64,000 bases of DNA from Chryseobacterium aquifrigidense (GTDB lineage Bacteria; Bacteroidota; Bacteroidia; Flavobacteriales; Weeksellaceae). Positions 44,170 to 52,973 of the stretch are shown here, one piece after another (the stretch's first letter is position 1; each line of letters begins with the position of its first letter). Below the pieces are notes generated by a model, which saw only the letters and a program-made list of their open reading frames with translations, was not told the origin of the DNA and searched no databases. The stretch spans positions 2,214,008-2,278,007 of the forward strand of contig NZ_VFPD01000001.1 in assembly GCF_006716485.1 (NCBI RefSeq), written 5' to 3'. Both the position numbers and the translations under genes were made by a program.

Positions 44170-45285
44170 TTATACATTTCTTTTCAAAACCTTCGCTTTA
44201 ATCATAGAAAAAGGTTTTTCTATTAAAAATCTGTAAAATAAGCCTCCAAGTATACAGGCAAAAAGACAAACCATAAGACTTATATTATCTGAAGTTTCAA
44301 GTTTAAAATATTCAAAACCCTCCTGTACCATGTGAATAATTCCTTTATGTGAAAGGTAAACAGCATAAGATAAAGCAGCCAGCTGAGCAGTAAGATACGA
44401 TTTCGAACGATATAGGAAAGATGATTGAGAAACTGCTGCCATAAGAATCAATCCATAACTGATGGCAACCAGTGTAAAGCCAAATATGGAAGCTGTTTTT
44501 GAGGCCTGTTCGTAGCATACCCAGAAAGAAATTCCCAAAAGGATAATTCCCAAAAAGAAAAATATGTTTCCCCTATTATGCACCATTTTATTAAACCCTG
44601 AAGAATATTGCATCAAGTACCCGATCAAAATACCTATTCCCAATCCATCCAGCCTCGTATGTGTAGGATAATATATTTTCATATACCATAATTTCCAGAA
44701 ATCTGTGGAAGAAGTATCTGCTGCTGCAATAAATTCATTCCACGCCATAAGCCTTGCTGCAATAGAAAATCCAATGACAACAATCATCAGAACAGCCATA
44801 TATTTAAACAGTTTTGTCGGCATTACGATGAAAAGGAACAATGGTAAAATGAGATAAAATTGTTCCTCGATACACAATGACCATGCATGGGAAAATGTTC
44901 CCCGGTTGATTACATCCAGTCCATAGTTTTGGGTAAAGGTAACAAACTTCCATACCGGAGATAAAGCCTCCCTTTCCCTGAAAAAAGGAAATGTAAAGTA
45001 GAGGAAAAGCGTAAAAAAATAGGAAGGAAAAATCCTGAAAAAACGTTTTATATAAAATATTTTCAGACTGATCTTACCTGTATTTTTTATTTCTGTAAAC
45101 AACTGACCGGAGATCAGGAAGCCGCTTAAAACAAAAAACAGATCCACTCCCGTCCAGCCAAATCTCCCGATAACGTCAATCCAGTCAGGATGTTTAAATG
45201 CACGGTAATGATACATTAACACAAGCAAAATAGCGATAGCTCTCAAATGGTCTAATCCGTAAAGTCTTTCGGAACGTTCTGTCAT
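44170..45285 (-). CDS. Acyltransferase 3 family membrane protein
   Basis: 371 residues from the ATG at 45285 (MTERSERLYGLDHLRAIAI). A longer frame to 45480 overlaps the divergent kinase start and adds no family sequence. Ten or more transmembrane helices. Family marks: LDHLRAIAILLVLMYHYR (catalytic-type His in the first helix), WTGVDLFFVLSGFLIS, RFFRIFPSYF and SHAWSLCIEEQFYLILP. These proteins acetylate or acylate surface sugars. It is divergent from the LytS/LytTR pair, which may regulate it. Confidence 0.9.
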   Translation of the reverse strand: MTERSERLYGLDHLRAIAILLVLMYHYRAFKHPDWIDVIGRFGWTGVDLFFVLSGFLISGQLFTEIKNTGKISLKIFYIKRFFRIFPSYFFTLFLYFTFPFFREREALSPVWKFVTFTQNYGLDVINRGTFSHAWSLCIEEQFYLILPLFLFIVMPTKLFKYMAVLMIVVIGFSIAARLMAWNEFIAAADTSSTDFWKLWYMKIYYPTHTRLDGLGIGILIGYLMQYSSGFNKMVHNRGNIFFFLGIILLGISFWVCYEQASKTASIFGFTLVAISYGLILMAAVSQSSFLYRSKSYLTAQLAALSYAVYLSHKGIIHMVQEGFEYFKLETSDNISLMVCLFACILGGLFYRFLIEKPFSMIKAKVLKRNV

Positions 45286-45463
45286 TTTTTTTCTGCAAAT
45301 GTTGGTAAATTTTAGCCTTCCTGCAGATATAGAATCCAGACAGCATCTTATTCGGTATCGATAGCTGAATATGCAGTTGAACCTGTGAATGATGTAATCT
45401 GTCATGATTTTAAAGGTGTTGACATAACATTTCTCTGATGTTCCATAAGATTTTCTATTTTTG

Positions 45464-46531
45464 ATGATGATGAAAACCACGTCAGAAACTCAGATCAGAC
45501 ACAATCTATACTTCCAGCTGCTCTTCTGGACGGCTTTATTTTTATTCGGAACGGTAAAAATGTATGGAGAATATAATAATGAAGTTTCCAAAGGATTGAT
45601 TATTTATAATTTTTGCCACTGGATTTTCCAGATTGCCGGAGCCAATTTTATTTATTTTGTTCTGATCCGTCATTTTTTTGATCAGAAAAAGTATATCGAA
45701 TTAATACTGTCTATTTTTCTCAGCCTTTATATTATTTCTGTCATTAACCGGTTTTTTATCGTTTATATTGCTGAGCCTCTCTTCATCAATGAACTGAAAG
45801 ACACCCCTTTTGAAATTTTCACAGATATTCCTTACCTGCTGCTTCATTATACCTTTCCGATTATCAGCGGTGCCTTTATCTTTATCTCAATCATGTTTAT
45901 CATACGGTATAAGGATGAAAAAGAACATAGCATCAAACTGCAGAAGGAAAAGATGGAACTTGAACTGCAATCTCTCAAATCCCAGCTCAATCCTCACTTT
46001 CTCTTTAATACTCTGAATAATATTTATTCTCTGTCCATCAGTCATTCTGATAAAACATCTCAATCAATCAGCCAGCTTTCAGATATTCTGGATTATATTT
46101 TATACAAAGGGCAGAAAAAATGGGTGCAGGTTTCTGATGAATTGGAAATTATTGATCATTATATCGCTTTGGAAAGCCTCAGATATCATGAAGAGAGGTT
46201 AAGAATTCAGAAATTTAGCAAGATAAATTCTCACAACACTATTCCTCCGCTGCTGTATCTTACTTTGGTAGAAAATGCTTTCAAACATGGTGCTGGAAAT
46301 AACTTCGCAACCACAGAAATAAAAATTGCAATCGAAACCAATCAGCAGCATTCTGTTTTTACCATTGAAAATACGTTTTCAGACCACCAGACGAACAATG
46401 AAAAAGGAATAGGACTGCAAAACATAAAAAGACAGCTTCAATATCATTATCAGGAACATTTTATCTTTCGGATCTCACAGGAAAACAATATTTTTAAAGT
46501 TGAAATAACAACGCCTTCTCATTATGATTAA
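45464..46531 (+). CDS. LytS-type sensor histidine kinase
   Basis: 355 residues from the ATG at 45464 (three ATGs in a row; the frame could also open at 45470). About four transmembrane helices (residues 15-145), a short coiled linker, then the His_kinase domain of the LytS type: LKSQLNPHFLFNTLNNIYSLS with the phospho-His in NPHF, and the ATP site pieces PPLLYLTLVENAFKHG (N box) and GIGLQNIKRQLQ (G box). It overlaps the response regulator gene by 8 bp, so they are translated together. Confidence 0.93.
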   Translation: MMMKTTSETQIRHNLYFQLLFWTALFLFGTVKMYGEYNNEVSKGLIIYNFCHWIFQIAGANFIYFVLIRHFFDQKKYIELILSIFLSLYIISVINRFFIVYIAEPLFINELKDTPFEIFTDIPYLLLHYTFPIISGAFIFISIMFIIRYKDEKEHSIKLQKEKMELELQSLKSQLNPHFLFNTLNNIYSLSISHSDKTSQSISQLSDILDYILYKGQKKWVQVSDELEIIDHYIALESLRYHEERLRIQKFSKINSHNTIPPLLYLTLVENAFKHGAGNNFATTEIKIAIETNQQHSVFTIENTFSDHQTNNEKGIGLQNIKRQLQYHYQEHFIFRISQENNIFKVEITTPSHYD

Positions 46532-47213
46532 CTGTATTATTGTGGATGATGAACCTTTAGCAGCAGCATTACTGGAAAATCATATCTCAAAAATTGATCA
46601 TCTCAAGCTTACAGGAAAAGCCCAAAATGCAATAGAGGCTTATAAAATTCTGCAAAATCAATCTGTTGATCTGATGTTTCTTGATATTCAGATGCCCCAT
46701 CTCAATGGAATTGATTTTCTGAAGTCGTTGCCACAAAAACCCAAAACTATTTTCACCACAGCCTATCGGGATTTTGCTATTGAGGGGTTTGAACTTGAAG
46801 CGGTGGATTATCTCCTTAAACCGATTACTTTTGAACGTTTTTTCAAAGCCGTGGAACGCCTTTTGAGAAATACAGCGGCTAAAGAGGATTTCATCCTTGT
46901 TAAAACAGAAGGAATGCACAGAAAGCTTTCCGTTTCGGAAATCGTATATTTTGAGAGCCAGGGAAATGATATCAAAGTTGTGCTCACACAGGAAAGTTTT
47001 ACAGCAAAAAATAAAATCACAGATTTGGAGAAAATTCTCTCTGGTAAAGGCTTTATAAGAATTCACAGATCTTTTATCATTAATACTTCTTTTGTGACTG
47101 CTTTTAGTAATAATGAATTGGTTGTCAATAAATATCAGATTCCTGTGGGAAGAAGTTACAAAAAGGAGTTCGATATCTTTGTAGCAGCCTTTTCTAAAAA
47201 TAAACTGTTATAA
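46524..47213 (+). CDS. LytTR response regulator
   Basis: 229 residues. Receiver domain (residues 1-120) with acidic pair DDEP, phospho-acceptor MFLDIQMP and KP switch VDYLLKPITFER. Then a LytTR DNA-binding domain (residues 130-229: VSEIVYFESQGNDIKVVL, FIRIHRSFIINTSFV, IPVGRSYKK). Partner of the LytS kinase upstream. LytTR pairs in Bacteroidota control varied surface and metabolic genes; the divergent acyltransferase is the nearest target. Confidence 0.95.
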   Translation: MINCIIVDDEPLAAALLENHISKIDHLKLTGKAQNAIEAYKILQNQSVDLMFLDIQMPHLNGIDFLKSLPQKPKTIFTTAYRDFAIEGFELEAVDYLLKPITFERFFKAVERLLRNTAAKEDFILVKTEGMHRKLSVSEIVYFESQGNDIKVVLTQESFTAKNKITDLEKILSGKGFIRIHRSFIINTSFVTAFSNNELVVNKYQIPVGRSYKKEFDIFVAAFSKNKLL

Positions 47214-47466
47214 TTCTTTTATATTAATTCACAAAAGTACATTTTTAACATTTATTTTAAATTAATTTTAAATCCGCGCAGACTTAGACTTCATACAATC
47301 TGTTTATCAATATCTTACAACAGATTAAGAATTAAAAAGATGGTTTATACTGAAATCACAGCACTTTCATAAAAGGGAAACAAACTGATGATTCACAATC
47401 CTTTATATAAACAATGAAGTCCATAGTATCAGCAGACGATCTCTTATAAATATTAAAAAAAAGTGT
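47214..47466. other. Intergenic region before the secreted hypothetical gene
   Basis: About 340 bp in total separate the response regulator from the next gene. Very AT-rich, no gene, no terminator hairpin clear; the promoter of the next gene begins at 47467. Confidence 0.4.
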
Positions 47467-47474
47467 TACTTTTG
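47467..47474 (+). promoter_or_regulatory. -7 promoter box of the secreted hypothetical gene
   Basis: TACTTTTG, exact TAnnTTTG match, 82 bp before the ATG at 47557. Confidence 0.55.
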
Positions 47475-47556
47475 CTTTAACGAATTAAAATTGCTTTTTA
47501 GCTTTTTTATGAGTAAATTTATGTGCACCAAGTTATAAAACATTAAAATTCATTCC

Positions 47557-48117
47557 ATGAGAAAAATAATTCTACTTATTACATGTATGTTCGGTATTTC
47601 TGTTTTCTCACAGATCAAAGTGTTGAAAAATGAAAGTTTGGTGGAAATTGGTAAAGATAATTCCGTTGGTCTATATAAAAAGGAAGATAAATTTACAGTT
47701 AACTACCAGGATCTGAACACCAGCAACCTGAATACCATCCGATCTTTTTCATTCCAGAACCTTAATGGTGACGTGGCAGGATTATATAAACTTATTATGG
47801 ATGGTTTTGTTTCCACTCCGGAAGAAAATGTTGTATTGGAACTGCCTAATGATATCATAGAACTTCATTATGAAAAGAACTACGGGCAGCAAACCATGCA
47901 GTTTATTCAGGTGATCAACAAGAACCGAAAATACATTGGAAAATCACAGTTTTTAACCCAAAAACAGGTGGATAAAATTTTTGGAAGAACCAATGGAAAA
48001 TATGCCATGTATGACAAACCCGCTTCTGTAAACCCGGCATTGAATAAAGGAAACGGAAGTACAGCCTCTACAGCGACTCCTGCATCAGGCGGAGCCAAGA
48101 AAAAATCAAGAAAATAA
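47557..48117 (+). CDS. Secreted hypothetical protein
   Basis: 186 residues with a signal peptide (MRKIILLITCMFGISVFSQ). A beta-rich body of about 130 residues follows, and the tail (PALNKGNGSTASTATPASGGAKKKSRK) is low-complexity and basic, perhaps for surface contact. Family unknown. Single gene between a two-component pair and a GldA-like ATPase, with its own promoter and terminator. Confidence 0.7.
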   Translation: MRKIILLITCMFGISVFSQIKVLKNESLVEIGKDNSVGLYKKEDKFTVNYQDLNTSNLNTIRSFSFQNLNGDVAGLYKLIMDGFVSTPEENVVLELPNDIIELHYEKNYGQQTMQFIQVINKNRKYIGKSQFLTQKQVDKIFGRTNGKYAMYDKPASVNPALNKGNGSTASTATPASGGAKKKSRK

Positions 48118-48138
48118 TTATATTTTTATAAATATTGC

Positions 48139-48167
48139 AAAACTCATTCAATAGAATGAGTTTTTTT
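48139..48167 (+). terminator. Terminator after the secreted hypothetical gene
   Basis: Eleven-bp stem AAAACTCATTC/GAATGAGTTTT, loop AATA, then more T. Twenty-one bp after the stop. The following T-rich sequence also contains the next promoter box. Confidence 0.88.
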
Positions 48168-48171
48168 ATTT

Positions 48172-48179
48172 TATTTTTG
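48172..48179 (+). promoter_or_regulatory. -7 promoter box of the GldA-like gene
   Basis: TATTTTTG, exact TAnnTTTG match, 19 bp before the ATG at 48199, so the leader is short. It starts directly after the preceding terminator. Confidence 0.55.
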
Positions 48180-48198
48180 CAGAAAGATCGTAAAACTT

Positions 48199-48894
48199 AT
48201 GCCGCTTCAGATAATCAATTTAACCAAAAAATTTGGTGAACAGACTGCCCTTGACAACATCAACATTTCTATTGATAAAAATGAGATCATTGGTCTTCTT
48301 GGCCCGAACGGTGCCGGAAAATCTACCCTGATGAAATCTATTGTCGGTGCACTGAAAATTGACCAGGGAGAAATTATTTTCAATGGGATGAATATTGCTG
48401 ATCATGAGATCGAAAGCAAAAAGAAAATTGGTTTTCTTCCTGAAAATAATCCACTTTATCTGGAAATGTATGTGAAAGAATACCTTCAGTTTGTTGCCAA
48501 TATCCACAAAATCTCTGAATCCAGAGTAGATGAAGTGATCGAACTGGTAGGCATCACTCCTGAAAAATCTAAAAAAATCGGGCAGTTGTCCAAAGGATAT
48601 AAACAACGTGTTGGCCTTGCACAGGCTATTATTCATCAGCCGGATTTACTGATTCTGGATGAACCTACCAATGGTCTGGATCCTAATCAGATCATTGAAA
48701 TCCGTAATGTGGTGAAAGAAATCGGACAGCAAAAAACGGTTTTACTATCAACTCACATCATGCAGGAAGTGGAAGCGCTGTGCTCAAGAGTCATTCTTAT
48801 CCATAAAGGAAATATTCTTCAGGACTGCCCTATTGATGAGTTTAAAGGAAAATTTGAAAGCCTTGAAGATGCTTTTGCAAGTTATACCGCATAA
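48199..48894 (+). CDS. ABC transporter ATPase, GldA-like
   Basis: 231 residues, a single ATPase domain: Walker A GPNGAGKST (residues 35-43), Q-loop region, signature LSKGYKQR, Walker B LLILDEPTNGLDP and H-loop STHIMQEVE. Phrases such as GFLPENNPLYLEMYVKEYL closely resemble GldA, the gliding-motility ATPase of Flavobacterium, but GldA usually has about 300 residues and this lacks the C-terminal part. No permease gene (GldF/GldG type) is adjacent. So it is GldA-like in sequence, gliding role unproved. Confidence 0.85.
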   Translation: MPLQIINLTKKFGEQTALDNINISIDKNEIIGLLGPNGAGKSTLMKSIVGALKIDQGEIIFNGMNIADHEIESKKKIGFLPENNPLYLEMYVKEYLQFVANIHKISESRVDEVIELVGITPEKSKKIGQLSKGYKQRVGLAQAIIHQPDLLILDEPTNGLDPNQIIEIRNVVKEIGQQKTVLLSTHIMQEVEALCSRVILIHKGNILQDCPIDEFKGKFESLEDAFASYTA

Positions 48895-48895
48895 A

Positions 48896-48940
48896 GAATT
48901 GAAAGACGCCCGAAAATATTTTTCGGGCGTCTTTCAATTC
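48896..48940. terminator. Very strong bidirectional terminator
   Basis: Twenty-one-bp perfect stem beginning GAATTGAAAGACGCCCG (48896-48916 with 48920-48940), loop of three. It lies between the convergent GldA-like and SPFH genes and serves both. Confidence 0.92.
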
Positions 48941-48968
48941 TTAATAATATGCCTCTATTTTCTATAAT

Positions 48969-50906
48969 TTAAGAATTATTATCTGTTTTTTCTTCCGTTG
49001 CAGAAACTGTCTCCACATTTTTCTTTTGCACCTGTTCCAACAGCTGAAGTCCTAAAAGCCCACTGATTCCTCCATTCGCTGAATCTCCACCTCCTCCGAT
49101 TAATACTTCAGGCATTATTCTTACATTCTGGCTGGCTATATTTTCCATGATTTTTAATTGGGTAAAATTATTTCCACCCATTGCTTCTACAGATAATTTG
49201 TAAGATTCCGCATTCGATTTACCAATGGCCAGAATTCTTTCGGCTTCCGCATTACCAGTTAATGAAATCTGCTCAGCATCTGCTTTGGCCAGCAATTCTA
49301 TTTTTTCGGCTTCGGCTTTGGCAAGAAGTCTTGTTTTCTCAGCCTCGCCGGTTGCCAGCAGCTTCAGTCTGTCTCCTTCTGCGTTGGCCTGCAATCTTAC
49401 AGAATTGGCGTCTCCGGTTGCTTTTTTCACCGATGCATCTGCTATTCTTTCTGCAATCACAACGCCCTGATCTGCTTTTACAATTTCTTTCTGCATATCA
49501 GCAACAGCCGTTTCTTTTTCCAGCGCCTGACGGGTTTCCTGAGCCAGCATTTCCGTTTCATAAGTTATTTTCTGCTCTTCCGCCAGTTTTCTGTCTGTTA
49601 AGGTCTTCATTAAACTTTCCGGTGGTACAATCGCTCCTATCAGCGTATCAACAGCGTTCACATTATACTGTTCCAAAACACTGCTGATATGGTCTTTGGC
49701 CGACTGTTGTCTTTCTTTTCGGGTTCCTAAAAATGCAATCACATCACTGTCCTGGGCTGAGTTTCTGAAATAGTTTCCAATGGTTGGCTCTAAAACCTGA
49801 CTGACAAGATTGATCATATTCCCAAAACGGGCGATTACTTTTGGAGCTTCATAAGTTGGGATATGAATGATTTGCGAAACATCAAGATTGAAAGGGAAAC
49901 CATCTTTACTTCGTACCGTAATGGTTGAAAGGTTCTTATCAAGCTGGTGGGATTCACTTCTTTCGTATGCCCAGTTCAGGACCAAATTGGTGGTTGGAAC
50001 AAGCTCAACTTTCATAATATAAGGATTAATAGGATATTTTCCTGGGCCAATGGGTTCCGCCCAGACCCCTTTATGGCCTTTCTCTACAATATTTCCATGT
50101 TTAAAATCTACTCCGCTGAGGTCTTTTCCTTCTTCTCCAACATAACTGATGATTACACCAACATGGCCGATCGGAATTTCCGTCATTTTTACCATTTCAA
50201 CTTTCGTAAACCAGGGATTCAGAAAATAAGACCCTGCAAGGATTACCTGTTCCTGTAGGCCTTTATATCCTCCGTTATTTAAAAAAGTGTCCACATCCTG
50301 AAACTTATTATGATCATTGATAATTTTACCTGCAATCTGACCTTCTTCCAGAGGACTTCCTTCCATTGTTGTGATAATTCCGACTGCATTATCAGGAATC
50401 TGAGTCATATCCGTTAATTCTATTTCAAACAATAAGGTATTGATCCTGTAAGATCCCGGTGCAATAATCGCGGTCTGACGGCCTTTTCTGCCTCCGTTTT
50501 TTAAAAAGGCTTCTGCATCCTGAAAAGAATCACAGTCCACTTTTCTGGCTAAAATTCTTCCGGTTTCCAGTTCTATACCATCTTTTGCAAGCAACAAGCC
50601 TATTTTTCCGGTCGGAATCACGGTAAAAGATTGAAAATCGATGGAATACTGCCAGATCCATTTTCCAAAATAAACACCCGGAGCTAATGTCTGGGCCTGA
50701 AAACCTGCTTCACCGTTGGTTGCGATAATTCGTCCTTCCGGAAGTTCCTGCTTTCCTACCAACACAAATTTTTTGGTCACCAAACCAATTTTGTCCTGGG
50801 GAACAATGATCAATCCAAAGAAAATTCTTAAAATGAATTTGTAAAAAAGTACGCACAACAGTGCAAGTACGGCCGGAACCATCCAGCCATGAAAACTTAA
50901 TTCCAT
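48969..50906 (-). CDS. SPFH/flotillin-like membrane protein with tandem vault-like repeats
   Basis: 645 residues. One N-terminal membrane helix (PAVLALLCVLFYKFILRIFFG), then four tandem units of 62-74 residues (about 35-96, 97-169, 170-243, 244-306). Each has an IP-x3-IGL-like start, a LEEGQI-type centre and a GPGKYPINP-type end. The SPFH core follows (residues about 320-460), then a long coiled region with AEAEKIELLAKADAEQ repeats (470-590) and a Gly-rich end. SPFH proteins make membrane rafts and rings. The repeats recall the shoulder and body of the major vault protein, a known relative of SPFH. Single gene, convergent with GldA-like. Confidence 0.85.
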   Translation of the reverse strand: MELSFHGWMVPAVLALLCVLFYKFILRIFFGLIIVPQDKIGLVTKKFVLVGKQELPEGRIIATNGEAGFQAQTLAPGVYFGKWIWQYSIDFQSFTVIPTGKIGLLLAKDGIELETGRILARKVDCDSFQDAEAFLKNGGRKGRQTAIIAPGSYRINTLLFEIELTDMTQIPDNAVGIITTMEGSPLEEGQIAGKIINDHNKFQDVDTFLNNGGYKGLQEQVILAGSYFLNPWFTKVEMVKMTEIPIGHVGVIISYVGEEGKDLSGVDFKHGNIVEKGHKGVWAEPIGPGKYPINPYIMKVELVPTTNLVLNWAYERSESHQLDKNLSTITVRSKDGFPFNLDVSQIIHIPTYEAPKVIARFGNMINLVSQVLEPTIGNYFRNSAQDSDVIAFLGTRKERQQSAKDHISSVLEQYNVNAVDTLIGAIVPPESLMKTLTDRKLAEEQKITYETEMLAQETRQALEKETAVADMQKEIVKADQGVVIAERIADASVKKATGDANSVRLQANAEGDRLKLLATGEAEKTRLLAKAEAEKIELLAKADAEQISLTGNAEAERILAIGKSNAESYKLSVEAMGGNNFTQLKIMENIASQNVRIMPEVLIGGGGDSANGGISGLLGLQLLEQVQKKNVETVSATEEKTDNNS

Positions 50907-51306
50907 AGTTTGTTTTTGTTTTTTGATTAAATTTTAAAACAGGGATTGCGCTCTGCTATTCAGAATATGAAAAAGCAGAGTATGAATTATGATAATTCTT
51001 TCGAAAAAATTAAGAAATTATAGGAGGAGATGTATTAAAAATCGTGAAGATGATTTCTGATACTTTTAATAGGAAAAACTTAAAGTTAATTAGTTTCATT
51101 TTGATCATAAAGGAACGAGATCCTTTTGTTGATACAAATGTACATAAGAAAAGTAATCGGTTGCTTCAGAATCTGACAATATTTTACCAATTAAATAATA
51201 ATCAGTTGAAAATCAGCATCATTATTTTCTAAAAACGGGTATTCAGGAGTTGTAAAAATCTAATTTTCAGCATTATATATTTATTTTCTAAATTGAAAAA
51301 TGGCGT
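50907..51306. other. Intergenic region, no gene supported
   Basis: About 440 bp between divergent genes. A plus-strand frame at 51044-51232 is AT-rich and patternless, so I leave it out. The promoter of the SPFH gene must be in the left part, but no exact box stands out. Confidence 0.4.
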
Positions 51307-51314
51307 TATATTTG
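51307..51314 (+). promoter_or_regulatory. -7 promoter box of the secreted hypothetical gene
   Basis: TATATTTG, exact TAnnTTTG match, 35 bp before the ATG at 51350. Confidence 0.6.
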
Positions 51315-51349
51315 ATAGAATCTAAAATGTTAACCAATAACCACTTCAT

Positions 51350-51787
51350 ATGATAAAGCAAATTTTATTAGGAACTTTTTGTCTGGCTCAGTTTTCTTTT
51401 GTTAATGCCAAAGAAGTTCCGAATCCGAAAACCGATGGTTTTATAACGGCTTCTGCCTTTCAACAGGTCCCGAAGACTGTCATTATTAAAACGAAAAAGT
51501 TTAAAATCAGAATTGATAAACAACCCAATGGTAAGTACCTTTATCAATCATGGAATGCCAACACAAAGATTACAGCAAAACCAAGTATGATCATCAGCGA
51601 TGGTGAGCTGATTCCTGATGGTAGCGGAGGCAACTATTACATCAACTTCAATAATGAGGGACACAGCTATCAGATCTGGAGAAATTACCTTACAGATTCT
51701 CCGAAAAAAGCACCTTATACTTTGGTTGTAAATGATGCTAACGACCGTGAAATCGTTCGCCAGGACGGGTATGTAGTGAAAAATTAG
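51350..51787 (+). CDS. Secreted hypothetical protein
   Basis: 145 residues with a signal peptide (MIKQILLGTFCLAQFSFVNA). The mature part is a beta-rich domain of about 115 residues (KFKIRIDKQPNGKYLYQSWN, NYYINFNNEGHSYQIWRN). No family recognised. Small secreted proteins of this kind recur in Chryseobacterium. Single gene closed by the terminator at 51884. Confidence 0.7.
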   Translation: MIKQILLGTFCLAQFSFVNAKEVPNPKTDGFITASAFQQVPKTVIIKTKKFKIRIDKQPNGKYLYQSWNANTKITAKPSMIISDGELIPDGSGGNYYINFNNEGHSYQIWRNYLTDSPKKAPYTLVVNDANDREIVRQDGYVVKN

Positions 51788-51883
51788 AATGAAGTAAAGG
51801 CTGGAAGCTGGATGAGAGAAGATCAAAGTTGTCTTTGATAATTTAGCTTATAAGTGATAATCATTTCCTCCAGATAAAAAATG

Positions 51884-51912
51884 AAATCCTGCCTATTGAT
51901 GCAGGATTTTTT
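51884..51912 (+). terminator. Terminator between convergent genes
   Basis: Nine-bp stem AAATCCTGC/GCAGGATTT (51884-51892 with 51901-51909), then T run. Its end touches the stop of the patatin gene, so it may serve both strands. Confidence 0.8.
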
Positions 51913-52711
51913 ATGTTCCGGATTGTCTTAATTCTGTAAAAAATGTACTTTCTTCGTAGCTTTCTTTAGCTGCTTTGTAACCGATATTGAAAATTTCTTC
52001 CAAGCGGTCTTTTCTACGTTCAAAAGTTCCGTAGGAAGACAGTTTCTGGGAAGAAATAAACCAGTCACAATAGTCAAATTTTATCTTTTCTATTCTGTAG
52101 GAAAGAAGATCATAAGAACGGGAAACGATTGCTTTAATAGAGTTCAGATCCTTAATCTTTGCTTCATTGGGCGGAGATACAAATACCCCGATCAGCTTAT
52201 CGCAATCATCTCTGATGATATCTGCAGGAAAGTTATTCAGTACGCCACCGTCACAATACATTTCGTCTCCAATGATATAAGGAGTGGTAATTCCCGGAAT
52301 GGAACATGACGCAATAATGGCATCTACAATCTCGAAATCTTTGTCAAAAATCTTCTGGGTTCCGGCAACCAATTCGGTCGCTACAATTTTCACTTCGATA
52401 TCAAGATCGCCTAATTTCATTTCGTGAAAAATAGGTTTCAGATAATTCCTGAAAATCACTGAAGACACAAGTCCCGGTTGGTTGAAAGTAAAGTGTTTCC
52501 AATTGAAGAAATACACAGAATTGAAAAATTCCAGAATTTCATCCGGAGTTTTTCCGATGGCATGAAGGCAGCCTACGATAGATCCTGCGCTGCAGCAGGA
52601 AAGGATATCTATCTCAATACCTTTTTCCTGTAAGAATTTTAAAACTCCTGCATGAGCGATTCCTTTGGTACCGCCTCCTGATAAAACAAGTCCTACTCTC
52701 TCAAAATTCAT
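51911..52711 (-). CDS. Patatin-like phospholipase with altered nucleophile elbow
   Basis: 266 residues. Oxyanion-hole glycines in VLSGGGTKGIAHAGVLKFL (residues 9-27). The nucleophile elbow, normally GxSxG, reads CCSAGS (about residues 39-44): the first Gly is Cys, the Ser and the second Gly are kept. The catalytic Asp is in CDGGVLNNFP (DGG, about residue 154). So Ser and Asp are present and activity is likely, with a changed elbow. Family members cut phospholipids or acylated proteins; YlbK/RssA-like bacterial members fit the length. No signal peptide. Single gene. Confidence 0.87.
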   Translation of the reverse strand: MNFERVGLVLSGGGTKGIAHAGVLKFLQEKGIEIDILSCCSAGSIVGCLHAIGKTPDEILEFFNSVYFFNWKHFTFNQPGLVSSVIFRNYLKPIFHEMKLGDLDIEVKIVATELVAGTQKIFDKDFEIVDAIIASCSIPGITTPYIIGDEMYCDGGVLNNFPADIIRDDCDKLIGVFVSPPNEAKIKDLNSIKAIVSRSYDLLSYRIEKIKFDYCDWFISSQKLSSYGTFERRKDRLEEIFNIGYKAAKESYEESTFFTELRQSGT

Positions 52712-52853
52712 TGAATAAATGTAAGAAAACAGTCTGAAATAATTAAGTTAATTTTTATAAATATGGTGATTTTAAAATTATTTTAATAAAATCTGCGGTA
52801 TATAAGCTAAAACTTTAGCCGAAGTCTTCTAAGAAAAATAGAGAATGAACAAT

Positions 52854-52886
52854 AAACCTAACAGGTTTTTGAAACCTGTTAGGTTT
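52854..52886. repeat. Palindromic repeat, 15-bp arms
   Basis: AAACCTAACAGGTTT and its exact reverse complement around TTG. It shares its AGGTTT/AAACCT core with 18561-18593. Located in the spacer between the patatin and lpdA genes, both minus strand. This AACCTAACAGG-type palindrome is common between genes of related flavobacteria, as I recall. Confidence 0.7.
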
Positions 52887-52914
52887 AATTTACACATATT
52901 TCTTTGCAACATCA

Positions 52915-52944
52915 ACAAAAAAAAGCCCGGATTTCTCCGGGCTT
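52915..52944 (-). terminator. Terminator of lpdA
   Basis: Nine-bp stem AAGCCCGGA/TCCGGGCTT (52923-52931 with 52936-52944); on the minus strand it is followed by TTTTTTTTGTTG. Thirty bp after the lpdA stop. Confidence 0.9.
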
Positions 52945-52973
52945 GTATACTATAGATTTCTGTATATCTCAGA

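Noticed and set aside
51044..51232. 62-residue plus-strand frame
   Set aside because: AT-rich, Lys/Ile/Asn-dominated, no start context and no family character; likely chance.
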